Shown here: one piece after another, positions 9,601-17,947 of the stretch
How positions within the stretch are numbered: the stretch's first letter is position 1
Layout of the letters: each line of letters starts with the position of its first letter
NCBI GenBank assembly: GCA_009738435.1
Contig: CP046522.1
Coordinates: 2,139,249-2,203,248 of the forward strand
Direction: 5' to 3'
Source of the DNA: Clostridium bovifaecis
Lineage (GTDB): Bacteria > Bacillota > Clostridia > Clostridiales > Clostridiaceae
DNA: 64,000 nt
Made by a program: the position numbers and the translations under genes
Notes under the pieces: generated by a model
Told to the model about the DNA's origin: nothing
Seen by the model: only the letters and a program-made list of their open reading frames with translations
Databases searched by the model: none

Positions 9601-10430
9601 TCCATTAAACATATGTCTTTTTCTTTATCTTCATAAACATAACTTCTTGAATTCTTATATTCTTCATAAGCTTTTTTTATTATGTTTGTATATTTTCCTT
9701 CATCAAATTCTATTTCTTGGATTTCTGTTTGAAAGGTTGTATGCCTGCAGTGATCTGACCAATAGGTATCTATTACTTTTATTTCTGTTATGGTAGGATT
9801 TCTCTTTTCAGTATTCTTAAAATAACTTTGACAGAACTTTAGGTCTTCAAAGCTCATAGCAAGTCCTTGAGCCTTCATAAATTCTTCTAGTTTATCAGAA
9901 TCTTTGTTTATAAAACCCTCTAGGATTTCTACATCCTTTGGAACTTCCCATTTCATCTCAAGACTTTGCGGCTTTTCTAGAGTTGTTTCCATGGAATCGA
10001 CTTTGTTTATATAATATTCCTTAATATTTTCAAGTTCTGAATTATCTAAACTTCCCGTAATTATAATAACCTTAGCACATCTTATTAATGGTTTTTCATT
10101 TTGAGTTAATATTTGAATACATTGAGAAGCTGAATCTGCCCTTTGATCATATTGTCCTGGCAGATATTCTACTGCAAATATTTTTTCATTATTATTTATA
10201 ATAATTTCCTCATCGTATAGTTTATCAACTACAGGCTCTGAAAAAATTATATTCTTTGCTCTTTCATATTCTTCCTCTGATATTCCAGATACATCATAAC
10301 GATTTAGAATTCTTAGATTTTCTATAGTACTTATATTTAGATTTTCTTTAATATCCTTTTGCAATGCCTTTGCTTCCACATCATAAGGAGTTTTCTTCTC
10401 TACAAATATTCTTTTAACTTCAGTTTGCAT
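6672..10430 (-). CDS. purL: Phosphoribosylformylglycinamidine synthase, single-chain PurL
   Basis: Step 4 of IMP synthesis: ATP- and glutamine-dependent conversion of FGAR to FGAM. At 1252 residues it is the long, single-chain type (as in proteobacteria and many clostridia) rather than the PurL/PurS/PurQ split type of Bacillus. The motif TYWSDHCRHTTF lies in the linker region and the NETHNHPTEIEPFGGAATC motif in the first synthase half. The C-terminal glutamine amidotransferase domain begins near FPGTNCEYD, with its nucleophile cysteine in LGICNGFQ near residue 1090 and a histidine in SHGEGRF. It is the last gene of the operon, 27 bases after purD. Confidence 0.97.
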   Translation of the reverse strand: MQTEVKRIFVEKKTPYDVEAKALQKDIKENLNISTIENLRILNRYDVSGISEEEYERAKNIIFSEPVVDKLYDEEIIINNNEKIFAVEYLPGQYDQRADSASQCIQILTQNEKPLIRCAKVIIITGSLDNSELENIKEYYINKVDSMETTLEKPQSLEMKWEVPKDVEILEGFINKDSDKLEEFMKAQGLAMSFEDLKFCQSYFKNTEKRNPTITEIKVIDTYWSDHCRHTTFQTEIQEIEFDEGKYTNIIKKAYEEYKNSRSYVYEDKEKDICLMDIAVIAMKELRKRGLLEDLEVSDEINACSVECDVDVNGKNEKYLIMFKNETHNHPTEIEPFGGAATCLGGAIRDPLSGRSYVYGAMRVTGSGDPRKSVRETLKGKLPQRQITIKAAHGYSSYGNQIGLTTGHVAEIYDEDFVAKRMEIGAVIAAAPKENVIREKPLEGDSIILLGGRTGRDGCGGATGSSKEHDEDSILNCGAEVQKGNAPTERKVQRLFRNPKVSKMIKKCNDFGAGGVSVAIGELSEGLSINLDLVTKKYEGLDGTELAISESQERMAVVVSKENVEKFIAYADEENLEAVEVAKVTNDKRLKMSWREKVIVNISRDFLDTNGVRQKINVKVKEPSQNCYFRNKAVEDVKKKWIENIQDLNICSQKGLVERFDNTIGSSTVLMPFGGKYSSTPAEVMCLKVPVLEGETSTGTIMSYGYNPKIGKWSPFHGALYAVVEAVTKIVAAGGDYKNIRLTLQEYFEKLGSDPEKWGKPFSALLGAFYAQKELGIPAIGGKDSMSGTFKDISVPPTLVAFGVSVVNIEKVISPEFKKKGSKIVLLKALKDEYGVPNFEELKKNYEVVTRLINKGLVLAAHSVKIGGIAEAVSKMSFGNKIGMNFSQNVKVESLFKEDYGSIILELCNKIELKEEFRDISYTLIGFTQGSPKIKIKDIEISIEELQEAWQSPLEKVFPTKAELQDSEIELKLYNNEFIKAPSIKLPKPKIFIPVFPGTNCEYDVEKAFKNAGGETKISVFRNLFPRDIEESIEVMVNNINDSQIIMLPGGFSAGDEPDGSGKFIATAFRSPKIKDAVMELLNNRDGLILGICNGFQALIKLGLLPYGEIRNLDEKAPTLTYNTIGRHTSKIIKTKVVSNLSPWFSNVNVGDIHSIAISHGEGRFVCTPEVGEELFRRGQIATQYVDFKGEPTYDIEFNPNGSMYAVEGITSPDGRVLGKMGHSERIGRNLYKNVIGEKDQKIFEAGVNYFK

Positions 10431-10457
10431 GTACCTGTCTCCTTTTAAGATATTTTT

Positions 10458-11708
10458 TTATCTCATCTTGCCTATATCTCTTCTATAATAAATGCCTTCA
10501 AAGCTGATATTTTCAATTCCTTTATAAGCTTTTTCTCTAGCTTCTTCTAAGTTTTTACCTATAGCAACTACATTTAATACTCTTCCGCCAGCTGTAACTA
10601 ACTTCCCGTCTTTATCCTCAGCTCCTGCTATAAAGACTTTGTAGTTTACTTTTTCTATACCGTTTATTTCATATCCCTTTTCATATTTACCTGGATATCC
10701 TTTAGATACTGCTGTAACACAGCATGCGTGAGCACTCTTCCATTCTATATTATAATTTTCTAACTTTCCATCTATAGCCTGTAATATCAAATCTATATAA
10801 TCACTTTCCATAAGGGATAGAACACCTTGAGTTTCTGGATCTCCCATTCTAACATTATATTCTAAAAGGTAAACTCCTTTTTTAGTTATCATAATTCCAA
10901 AGAAAATAGTACCCACATAATCCATGTTTTCTTCTCTAATTCCTACTAAAGTAGGACCTAAAATATCTCTTTTAAAGCTTTCCATAATCTCTTCTGTACA
11001 ATAAAAGTTTGGTACTACAACTCCCATTCCTCCAGTATTTGGTCCCTTGTCATCATCAAATATTTGCTTATGATCCTTACTTGATATGAATGGAATTATT
11101 GTTTTCCCATCAGTAATTGAAAGAATTGAAGCTTCCACTCCATCTAAAAATTCTTCAACTACTATCTTACGGCCAGCACCACTAAATATATCTTCAATCA
11201 TGATTTCTGTTATAGCATTTCTTGCTTCTTCTTCATCTTGGCATATAACAACACCTTTTCCAGCAGCTAGTCCATCTGCCTTAACTACTGTTGGATAACT
11301 GCATGTATTTAGGTATTCTAAGGCATCTTTTGCATTAGTAAATACTTCATACTCTGCTGTTTTGATACCATATTTCTTCATAAAATCCTTTGAAAAGCTC
11401 TTACTTCCTTCTAATTCTGCAGCTCTTTTAGATGGTCCAAAGATTTTCAGATTATTTTTCTTGAATTCATCCACTATTCCGTCTACCAAAGGTGTCTCTG
11501 GTCCTACAATTGTTAGATCTATTTTTTCTTTTTTTGCAAATTCTATAAATTTTTCTATGGTTTCTAGTTGTATATTCTGACACCTTTCTTCACTCTTTGT
11601 TCCTCCATTACCTGGCGCACAGTAAATCCTGCTCACTAAAGGACTTTGTGCCGCTTTCCATGCTATAGCATGTTCTCTACCGCCAGAACCAACCACTAAA
11701 ACTTTCAT
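10458..11708 (-). CDS. purD: Phosphoribosylamine-glycine ligase
   Basis: Step 2 of IMP synthesis: ATP-dependent joining of glycine to phosphoribosylamine (ATP-grasp enzyme, 416 residues, usual length). Visible are the N-terminal MKVLVVGSGGREHAIAWK, the glycine-rich KADGLAAGKGVVIC nucleotide loop, and the metal-binding EYNVRMGDPETQ motif of GARS enzymes. It lies between purH and purL in the purE-C-F-M-N-H-D-L operon, 50 bases after purH. The ATG is supported by the conserved N-terminus and a GGAGC site. Confidence 0.97.
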   Translation of the reverse strand: MKVLVVGSGGREHAIAWKAAQSPLVSRIYCAPGNGGTKSEERCQNIQLETIEKFIEFAKKEKIDLTIVGPETPLVDGIVDEFKKNNLKIFGPSKRAAELEGSKSFSKDFMKKYGIKTAEYEVFTNAKDALEYLNTCSYPTVVKADGLAAGKGVVICQDEEEARNAITEIMIEDIFSGAGRKIVVEEFLDGVEASILSITDGKTIIPFISSKDHKQIFDDDKGPNTGGMGVVVPNFYCTEEIMESFKRDILGPTLVGIREENMDYVGTIFFGIMITKKGVYLLEYNVRMGDPETQGVLSLMESDYIDLILQAIDGKLENYNIEWKSAHACCVTAVSKGYPGKYEKGYEINGIEKVNYKVFIAGAEDKDGKLVTAGGRVLNVVAIGKNLEEAREKAYKGIENISFEGIYYRRDIGKMR

Positions 11709-11758
11709 ATTTTCAGCTCCTTACCCGTAATTTAAGAAAATCGCCCTGCAATTTTCTT

Positions 11759-13261
11759 CTAGTGTTTAAAGTGTCTAGTTCCTGTAAATATCATAGTTAT
11801 GTCATTTTCATTACAAGCTTTTATAGAATCTTCATCTCTAATAGAACCACCTGGTTGGATTATAGCCTTAATTCCGTGTTCTGCAGCTGTTTTTACTACA
11901 TCATCAAACGGGAAGTAAGCATCAGACGCCATAATTGTAGCACCTTTACCTCTTTCTAAAGCCTCCTGAGCAGCCCAAATTCTATTAACTTGTCCTCCTC
12001 CAATACCTACCGCCATTCCATCTTTAGCTACCACAATAGCATTGGATTTTACATATTTACATATCTTCATAGCAAAGATTAAATTTTTCATCTCTTCTTC
12101 ACTTGGCTTTCTATTTGTTACTACATCAATTTTTTCTGCAAATAGTGTATCTTCGCTTTGAACTAGGATACCTCCATCTACTTTAGCTATATTAAAATTA
12201 TCTTCTGGCTTCACTGAGCATTTAACTACTCTTAGATTTTTCTTACTTCGAAGCACCTCTAAAGCATCCTCGTCATAATCTGGTGCAATTACTATTTCTA
12301 AAAATATAGCAGCCATTTTTTCAGCTGTATTCTTATCAACCTTTCTATTTAAAGCAACTATCCCTCCAAATATGGAAATAGGATCACAAGAATAAGCTTT
12401 TACATAGGCATCACAAACATCTTCCCCAAGAGCAACTCCGCAAGGTGTATTATGTTTAAGGCCACAGCAAGCTATTTCATCAAATTCAGAGACAGTTCTC
12501 CAAGCTATATCCATGTCCTTTATATTGTTATAAGAAAGTTGTTTTCCATTAAGTATTTCAAAATTATTTATTGCACCTTTTCCGCTTGTTGCAGTATAAT
12601 ATGCAGCGCTTTGATGAGAGTTTTCTCCATATCTTAAATCCATTGATTTTTTATAAGAAAGAGATAGATACTCTGGATATTGTTCATCCTCTAAAAGAAA
12701 ATTACTTATAGCAGCATCATAAGCTGACATTAGGTTAAAGACTTTCCCTGCAAAGATCTTTCTAGTTTTGTAATCCACATCGCCAGTATTCTCAATCTGT
12801 TCAATAACATTTTTATAATCTTTTGTATCTGTAAGCACTACTACATCTTTAAAATTCTTAGCAGCTGCTCTTATCATTGTTGGTCCACCTATATCTATGA
12901 ACTCTACCTTTTCATCAAATTCTAAGTTTTCCTTAACCTTTTCAAAGAATGGATATAAATTAACCACTACCATGTCTATAGGTTTTATATTTTTTTCATT
13001 TATTACCCTCATATGCTCTTCGTTATCTCTTATGGCAAGTATTCCACCATGTATAATAGGATGAAGGGTTTTAACTCTTCCATCTAATATTTCATCAAAT
13101 CCTGTAACTTCGTTAATTTCTGTAACCTTAATATCATTCTCTTTTAGGTACTTGTATGTTCCTCCTGTTGATATAACTTCCACATCTCTCTTAGTTAGAA
13201 ATTGTGCAAGTTCTAATATACCCTCTTTGTTAAAAACACTTATTAATGCTCTCTGTATCAT
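11759..13261 (-). CDS. purH: Bifunctional AICAR transformylase / IMP cyclohydrolase
   Basis: The last two steps of IMP synthesis. The N-terminal MGS-like cyclohydrolase domain (about residues 1-190) contains [27 protein letters not shown] and [12 protein letters not shown]. The C-terminal transformylase domain starts near [14 protein letters not shown] and contains [11 protein letters not shown] and the end [14 protein letters not shown]. Length 500 residues is normal. It is in the pur operon, 38 bases after purN. A small AAGAAAATCG...GCAATTTTCTT hairpin lies between it and purD (about 11729-11757), perhaps an RNA processing or stability element. Confidence 0.97.
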   Translation of the reverse strand: MIQRALISVFNKEGILELAQFLTKRDVEVISTGGTYKYLKENDIKVTEINEVTGFDEILDGRVKTLHPIIHGGILAIRDNEEHMRVINEKNIKPIDMVVVNLYPFFEKVKENLEFDEKVEFIDIGGPTMIRAAAKNFKDVVVLTDTKDYKNVIEQIENTGDVDYKTRKIFAGKVFNLMSAYDAAISNFLLEDEQYPEYLSLSYKKSMDLRYGENSHQSAAYYTATSGKGAINNFEILNGKQLSYNNIKDMDIAWRTVSEFDEIACCGLKHNTPCGVALGEDVCDAYVKAYSCDPISIFGGIVALNRKVDKNTAEKMAAIFLEIVIAPDYDEDALEVLRSKKNLRVVKCSVKPEDNFNIAKVDGGILVQSEDTLFAEKIDVVTNRKPSEEEMKNLIFAMKICKYVKSNAIVVAKDGMAVGIGGGQVNRIWAAQEALERGKGATIMASDAYFPFDDVVKTAAEHGIKAIIQPGGSIRDEDSIKACNENDITMIFTGTRHFKH

Positions 13262-13299
13262 ATACTTTCCTCCCTTTATTAATTCATCACTTTAAATAA

Positions 13300-13911
13300 C
13301 TAAATTATACTACAAATTTTTCTTCCCTGTAAAACTATCTTTTCTTCTGATATAAGCTTTATAGCTTCTACTAGTGCCTTATGCTCTTCTACAAGTACCC
13401 TTTTTTGTAGTGTCTCTGGTGTATCATCATCTTCAACCTTTACTGATTTTTGAATGACTATACTTCCCGTATCCGTACCTTCATCTACAAAATGCACTGT
13501 ACACCCAGCAACTTTAACCCCATATTCAAGGGCTTTTTCATGAACCTTTATTCCATACATGCCTTTACCGCAAAATGCGGGAATCAATGAAGGGTGGATG
13601 TTTATGATTCTATTTTTAAACCTTTCTAGTATATTGCCATTTAAAATTGATAAATACCCAGCAAGGACTATCAAGTCTACTCTTCCATCTATGATTTCTA
13701 AAATTCTATCTGATAGAGTATTGCCATAACTTTTTCTATCAAGTACAAAGGATTTTATGTTATGGCTTTTAGCTCGCTCTATTCCAAAAGCGCCCTCTCT
13801 ATCACTAATAACAAATTCTATACTGCAGTTTAGATATTTATCCTCTATACTATCCATAATAGCCTGAAGGTTGCTCCCTCCTCCTGATATGAGAACTGCT
13901 ATCTTAAACAT
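13300..13911 (-). CDS. purN: Phosphoribosylglycinamide formyltransferase, folate-dependent
   Basis: Step 3 of IMP synthesis: transfer of formyl from 10-formyl-THF to GAR. At 203 residues it has the family start FKIAVLISGGGSNLQAI, the catalytic block NIHPSLIPAFCGKGMYG with its histidine, and AGCTVHFVDEGTDTGSIV. Its start overlaps the end of purM by 13 bases, which suggests coupled translation. The dependence on 10-formyl-THF links this operon with the folate transporter gene further along the window. Confidence 0.96.
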   Translation of the reverse strand: MFKIAVLISGGGSNLQAIMDSIEDKYLNCSIEFVISDREGAFGIERAKSHNIKSFVLDRKSYGNTLSDRILEIIDGRVDLIVLAGYLSILNGNILERFKNRIINIHPSLIPAFCGKGMYGIKVHEKALEYGVKVAGCTVHFVDEGTDTGSIVIQKSVKVEDDDTPETLQKRVLVEEHKALVEAIKLISEEKIVLQGRKICSII

Positions 13912-14894
13912 ACACCTTTTCCTCCAGCCTCTACATATCCAATTTCATAAGCTCTGTCTCCCATTTTTTCTATATCTTTAATGATATTTTTAGAATCTTC
14001 AGCATTAACACAAAGCACAAAGCCTATTCCCATATTAAAGGTATTGAACATGTGGTCTTCTTCAACGCCTAGAGACATGAGATGTTTAAATATTTCTGCT
14101 ACATTAAAGCTATCCTTATTTATAACTGCTTTATAATCTCCTTTGAACATTCTTGGAACATTCTCATAAAAGCCTCCTCCAGTTATATGAGCCATTCCTT
14201 TGATTTTATATTTCTTCATTAACTCTAAAACTAACTTTACATATATTTTTGTAGGAGTAAGTATGACATTGCCTATTTTCTCTCCATTAAAATCTTCATC
14301 TAAATCAGTTACAAGCTTTCTTACCAGTGAATAACCATTGCTGTGAATTCCAGAGGATTCTATTCCTATTAGCATATCTCCACTTTCAATTTCACTTCCG
14401 TCTATGATTTCATCCTTTTCTACAATGCCTACACAAAAACCTGCGATATCGTATTCTCCCTCTTTATAGAAGCCCGGCATTTCAGCAGTTTCCCCACCAA
14501 TTAGAGCACATTCTGCATCTATGCATCCATTGCTGACTCCTTTAACAATATCCGCTGCCTTTTCTCCTTCTAATTTTCCACATGCAATATAGTCTAAGAA
14601 AAATAAAGGCTTTGCCCCATGGCATAAAATATCATTTACGCACATAGCAACACAATCAATTCCTATGGTATCATACTTATTCATATCAAAAGCTACCTTT
14701 AATTTTGTCCCAACTCCATCGGTACCAGATACAAGAACTGGATTGTTATATTTAGGTAACTCAAACATACCTGCAAAACTTCCAAGATTATTTAAAACTC
14801 CAGTAGTAAAAGTTTTTGATGCATGATCCTTTATTAGATTAACTGTTCTATAACCTTCTTCTATATTAACTCCGGCTTCCTTATAAGTTGCCAT
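13899..14894 (-). CDS. purM: Phosphoribosylformylglycinamidine cyclo-ligase (AIR synthetase)
   Basis: Step 5 of IMP synthesis: ATP-dependent closure of the imidazole ring to give AIR. At 331 residues it shows the PurM signatures SGTDGVGTKLKVAF, CVNDILCHGAKPLFFLDYI, GGETAEMPGFY and HITGGGFYENVPRM. It follows purF by 8 bases and overlaps purN. No abnormality is seen. Confidence 0.97.
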   Translation of the reverse strand: MATYKEAGVNIEEGYRTVNLIKDHASKTFTTGVLNNLGSFAGMFELPKYNNPVLVSGTDGVGTKLKVAFDMNKYDTIGIDCVAMCVNDILCHGAKPLFFLDYIACGKLEGEKAADIVKGVSNGCIDAECALIGGETAEMPGFYKEGEYDIAGFCVGIVEKDEIIDGSEIESGDMLIGIESSGIHSNGYSLVRKLVTDLDEDFNGEKIGNVILTPTKIYVKLVLELMKKYKIKGMAHITGGGFYENVPRMFKGDYKAVINKDSFNVAEIFKHLMSLGVEEDHMFNTFNMGIGFVLCVNAEDSKNIIKDIEKMGDRAYEIGYVEAGGKGVCLR

Positions 14895-14902
14895 AACAGT
14901 AC

Positions 14903-16307
14903 CTACCTTTCTAAATAGTCCTTGGAATTTTCAATTGGAGCTGACATTGGATACTCTCCGTTAAAACACCCTAAGCAAAATCCATCTTTTTCCTTTAAAG
15001 TATTAAGCAGCCCCTCCATACTTAAATAACCAAGGCTATCTGCCCCTATAAACTCTTTTATTTCATCTATAGTCATTTGTGAACCAACTAAATCTTTTCT
15101 ATATGGAGTATCAATTCCAAAGTAACAAGGATATTTTACTACTGGAGAAGACACTCTAAAATGAATTTCCTTAGCTCCAGCTCTTCGTAAGATTTCAACT
15201 AACCTTTTGCTTGTTGTTCCCCTGACTATGGAATCATCAATTAATACAACTCTTTTACCCTCTACATTGACCTTAAGAGCATTGAGCTTAACTGATACAG
15301 CTTGCTCTCTTAATTTCTGAGAAGGTGATATGAAGGTTCTCCCAACATATTTGTTCTTTATTAACCCTATACCATAAGGTATACCTGAAGCCTTTGCATA
15401 TCCTACTGCTGCTGGGATTCCTGAATCTGGCACACCTACAATAATATCAGCCTCTATTGGCGCCTCCTTATAGAGTTCTTCTCCTGCAGCTACTCTTGAA
15501 GTATACACATTAATTCCATCAATAGTGCTATCAGGTCTTGCAAAATATATACTCAAAAGAACAGGTCATACATCTTGTTCTTTCAGCAAATTCTATAGAC
15601 CTAAGTCCATTATCATCTATTATTACAATTTCTCCTGGCGCCATGTCCCTTATAAATTCAGCCCCAATAGAATCTAAAGCACAGCTTTCGGAACACAGAA
15701 TATAGTCTTCTCCCATTTTTCCTATGCACATAGGCCTTATGCCATTTGGGTCTCTAAGTCCTATTAGCTTGTTTTCTGTAAGTATAACCATAGCATAGGA
15801 GCCTTTTATTGCTTGTATAGCATCCACTATAGCTTGTTCCAATCCTTTTTTGGCCTTTCTAGCAATAAGGTTTAATATTACCTCTGAATCTATGGAAGTT
15901 TGAAAAAGCACTCCCGAGTCCTCTAGCAGCTCCCTTACTATACCTGCATTTATCAAATTTCCATTATGAGCAATAGCTATGGAACCTAATTTAAACTGGC
16001 TTAGCAAAGGTTGTGCATTTTCTAGCTTACTCTCTCCTGTTGTTGAGTATCTAACATGGCCTATTGCAGCTTTACCTTTCATGTTTCCTAATATATCTTC
16101 ATTGAAGACCTCAGATACAAGTCCCATATCTTTATGGCATATAATGTCTTTGCCATCAGAAACTGCAATTCCTGCACTCTCTTGTCCCCTATGCTGTAAG
16201 GCATAAAGTCCATAATAACTTATAGTTGCCACATCTATTTTAGACTTAGAGTAAACTCCAAAGACTCCGCATTCTTCTTTAAACTTATCTATTTCTATGC
16301 TCTTCAT
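14903..16307 (-). pseudogene. purF: Amidophosphoribosyltransferase, frame broken by loss of a TA unit
   Basis: The committed step of purine synthesis (PRPP plus glutamine to phosphoribosylamine). The gene is in two frames: 15531-16307 encodes the glutaminase half and 14903-15556 the PRPP half. Start MKSIEIDKFKEECGVFG has a short propeptide and then the nucleophile Cys; the ATG at 16307 has GGAGG. The [4Fe-4S] cysteines of the Bacillus-type enzyme are all present (RTRCMTC, VKYPCYFG, FCLGCFNG), as is the PRPP loop VLIDDSIVRGTTSKR. The break is at the TA run 15545-15551: adding one TA turns FEYIFCKT-stop into FEYIYFARPDS, the conserved family sequence, and gives a full 468-residue protein. It may be a real mutation or a sequence error. 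Confidence 0.9.
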
Positions 16308-16330
16308 AATATCCTCCATTATTTTTACTT

Positions 16331-17035
16331 TTAAGCCTTGGATATTCTATTTAATATTTCAATATAAGCTTCTTCAACCTTGCCTAAATCTCTTCTAAAT
16401 CTATCCTTATCTAATTTCTCATTTGTTACTGCATCCCAGAACCTGCATGTATCTGGAGATATTTCATCAGCTAAAATAATCTTTCCATCAACTCTTCCAA
16501 ATTCTATTTTAAAATCAATAAGCTTTATATTTTGTTTTAGGAAGAAAGCTTTAAGAATTTCATTTATTTTATTGGTAGTGTCATACATAACATCTAATTC
16601 TTCAAAGGTAGCAAGTCCCAAAGCTACTGCATGATAATCATTTATTAATGGATCTCCAAGTTCATCATTCTTATAGCAAATTTCAAATATTGTTGTTTTT
16701 AACTCTGTCCCTTCTTCAACACCAAGCCTTTTTGCCATGCTTCCTGCAGCAACATTTCTAACTATCACTTCAAGAGGTACTATTTCAACCTTCTTGCATA
16801 ATTGTTCTCTCTCATTTAGTTTTTTAATAAAGTGAGTTTCTATATCATTTTTATGAAGAAGTTCAAATATTGCAGAAGTTATGCTATTATTTAAAATTCC
16901 CTTATGGTCTATTTGTGATTTTTTTATACCATTGAAAGCTGTAGCATCATCTTTATAGTATATAATTACCTCACTATCCTTTTCTCCTTGAAATATTTTT
17001 TTTGCTTTTCCTTCGTATAACATCTTCTTTTCCAT
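16331..17035 (-). CDS. purC: SAICAR synthetase
   Basis: ATP-dependent condensation of CAIR with aspartate in IMP synthesis. At 234 residues it is the typical bacterial length. It has the N-terminal [10 protein letters not shown], the [19 protein letters not shown] motif, DFKIEFGR and [14 protein letters not shown]. The gene starts one base after the purE stop, and its GAAGGAG ribosome site lies inside the last codons of purE, so the two are translationally linked. 12-24 bases separate it from purF depending on the purF start. Confidence 0.97.
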   Translation of the reverse strand: MEKKMLYEGKAKKIFQGEKDSEVIIYYKDDATAFNGIKKSQIDHKGILNNSITSAIFELLHKNDIETHFIKKLNEREQLCKKVEIVPLEVIVRNVAAGSMAKRLGVEEGTELKTTIFEICYKNDELGDPLINDYHAVALGLATFEELDVMYDTTNKINEILKAFFLKQNIKLIDFKIEFGRVDGKIILADEISPDTCRFWDAVTNEKLDKDRFRRDLGKVEEAYIEILNRISKA

Positions 17036-17036
17036 A

Positions 17037-17516
17037 TTAAAATTCCACTCCTTCTGAATTTTCTTTTATAAATTGTGCTTTCATATCTTTTCTATATTTA
17101 ATTAACTTTTCTTTTAATTCTGGATACTTTAAAGATAAGATTTGAATTGATAACATTCCAGCATTAAAACTATTGTTTATTCCTACTGTAGCTACTGGAA
17201 TTTGTTTCGGCATCTGAACTATAGAAAGAAGAGAATCAAGTCCATTTAACCCAGCATCTATTGGCACTCCTATGACAGGGAGTATGGTTTGAGATGAAAT
17301 TACTCCTGGAAGATGAGCTGCAAGTCCAGCTCCTGCTATAATACATTCATAACCTTCATTTTCTATTTCTTGTATTTTTTTAGACAATTCTTCTGGTACT
17401 CTATGGGCTGATAGTATATAAGCTTTATATTCTACATTGAATTTCTTTAATAGTTCTGCTGCTCCTTGCATTTGGTTAATATCCGATTTGCTTCCAAAAA
17501 TAATCGCTACCTTCAT
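17037..17516 (-). CDS. purE: N5-carboxyaminoimidazole ribonucleotide mutase
   Basis: First gene of the pur operon; isomerises N5-CAIR to CAIR (class I PurE). The 159-residue protein has [12 protein letters not shown], the active-site [18 protein letters not shown] and [22 protein letters not shown] class I PurE normally works with PurK, which is not in this window. I start at 17516, not at the upstream in-frame ATG at 17531, because GGAGGG is correctly placed for it and the N-terminus then matches the family. The long leader carries a guanine-type riboswitch. Confidence 0.95.
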   Translation of the reverse strand: MKVAIIFGSKSDINQMQGAAELLKKFNVEYKAYILSAHRVPEELSKKIQEIENEGYECIIAGAGLAAHLPGVISSQTILPVIGVPIDAGLNGLDSLLSIVQMPKQIPVATVGINNSFNAGMLSIQILSLKYPELKEKLIKYRKDMKAQFIKENSEGVEF

Positions 17517-17566
17517 AGTAATTCCCTCCATAGTAAATATATTTTTATATAAAAAGCTATTTTAGA

Positions 17567-17612
17567 ATAAAAAATACTACCACCAGAATAAGAGTAAATC
17601 TGGTGGTAGTAA
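17567..17612 (-). terminator. Riboswitch-controlled terminator of the pur operon leader
   Basis: TACTACCACCAGA pairs perfectly with TCTGGTGGTAGTA and is followed by six T on the minus strand. It lies between the purine aptamer and purE. A second hairpin (AATAATAATTCGAAATTATTATT, arms at about 17629-17651) lies between them and may take part in switching. Confidence 0.88.
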
Positions 17613-17660
17613 AAAGCTCAAAAAGAGCAATAATAATTCGAAATTATTATTCCACAAAGA

Positions 17661-17736
17661 TTCACTCATAGACGAAGAATTTACGGTTCTTTCGTAGAAA
17701 CTCCTAAACCATATCATTAGGATTATATGAATGAAA
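17661..17736 (-). promoter_or_regulatory. Purine riboswitch aptamer, guanine/hypoxanthine type, pur operon leader
   Basis: The minus strand has the closing helix TTCACTCATA/TATGAATGAA, loop ATATGG, joining segment GTTTCTAC and 3' segment TTCGTCTATGAGTG. The residue before TATG is C, the guanine-specifying position. Excess guanine or hypoxanthine should favour the downstream terminator and shut off de novo IMP synthesis. Confidence 0.94.
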
Positions 17737-17758
17737 TTATTTTATTGATCATGTCTCA

Positions 17759-17787
17759 ATGGTAACACTATCATATAAATTTGTCAA
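17759..17787 (-). promoter_or_regulatory. Candidate sigma-A promoter of the pur operon
   Basis: On the minus strand a perfect TTGACA -35 box and TACCAT -10-like box are 17 bases apart, immediately upstream of the purine aptamer. Confidence 0.65.
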
Positions 17788-17902
17788 TACATTAACATAT
17801 GTAATTATATTATTATTCGTTATAATACATATTTTATATATGATTTATCTTAGTAACATTCGTATGTATTTAGTTGTTAACCTTTCTTTTCCTCAAATAA
17901 AT

Positions 17903-17945
17903 AAGGCTGCATTTAAAAAATACCTTTTTAAATGCAGCCTTTATA
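17903..17945. terminator. Hairpin after the alanine/glycine symporter gene
   Basis: AAGGCTGCATTTA pairs with TAAATGCAGCCTT around a T/A-rich loop, immediately downstream of the restored stop codon of the symporter (17948). The trailing T tract is weak but the stem is strong. The stretch 17788-17902 holds no gene that I can support. Confidence 0.65.
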
Positions 17946-17947
17946 TT

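Noticed and set aside
13899-13911. purM-purN overlap as an anomaly
   Set aside because: A 13-base overlap is ordinary translational coupling in pur operons.
14903-16307. purF as two separate functional genes
   Set aside because: The second piece has no ribosome site at its first ATG, and the conserved EYIYFARPDS junction is reconstructed exactly by one TA unit; a natural split is unlikely.
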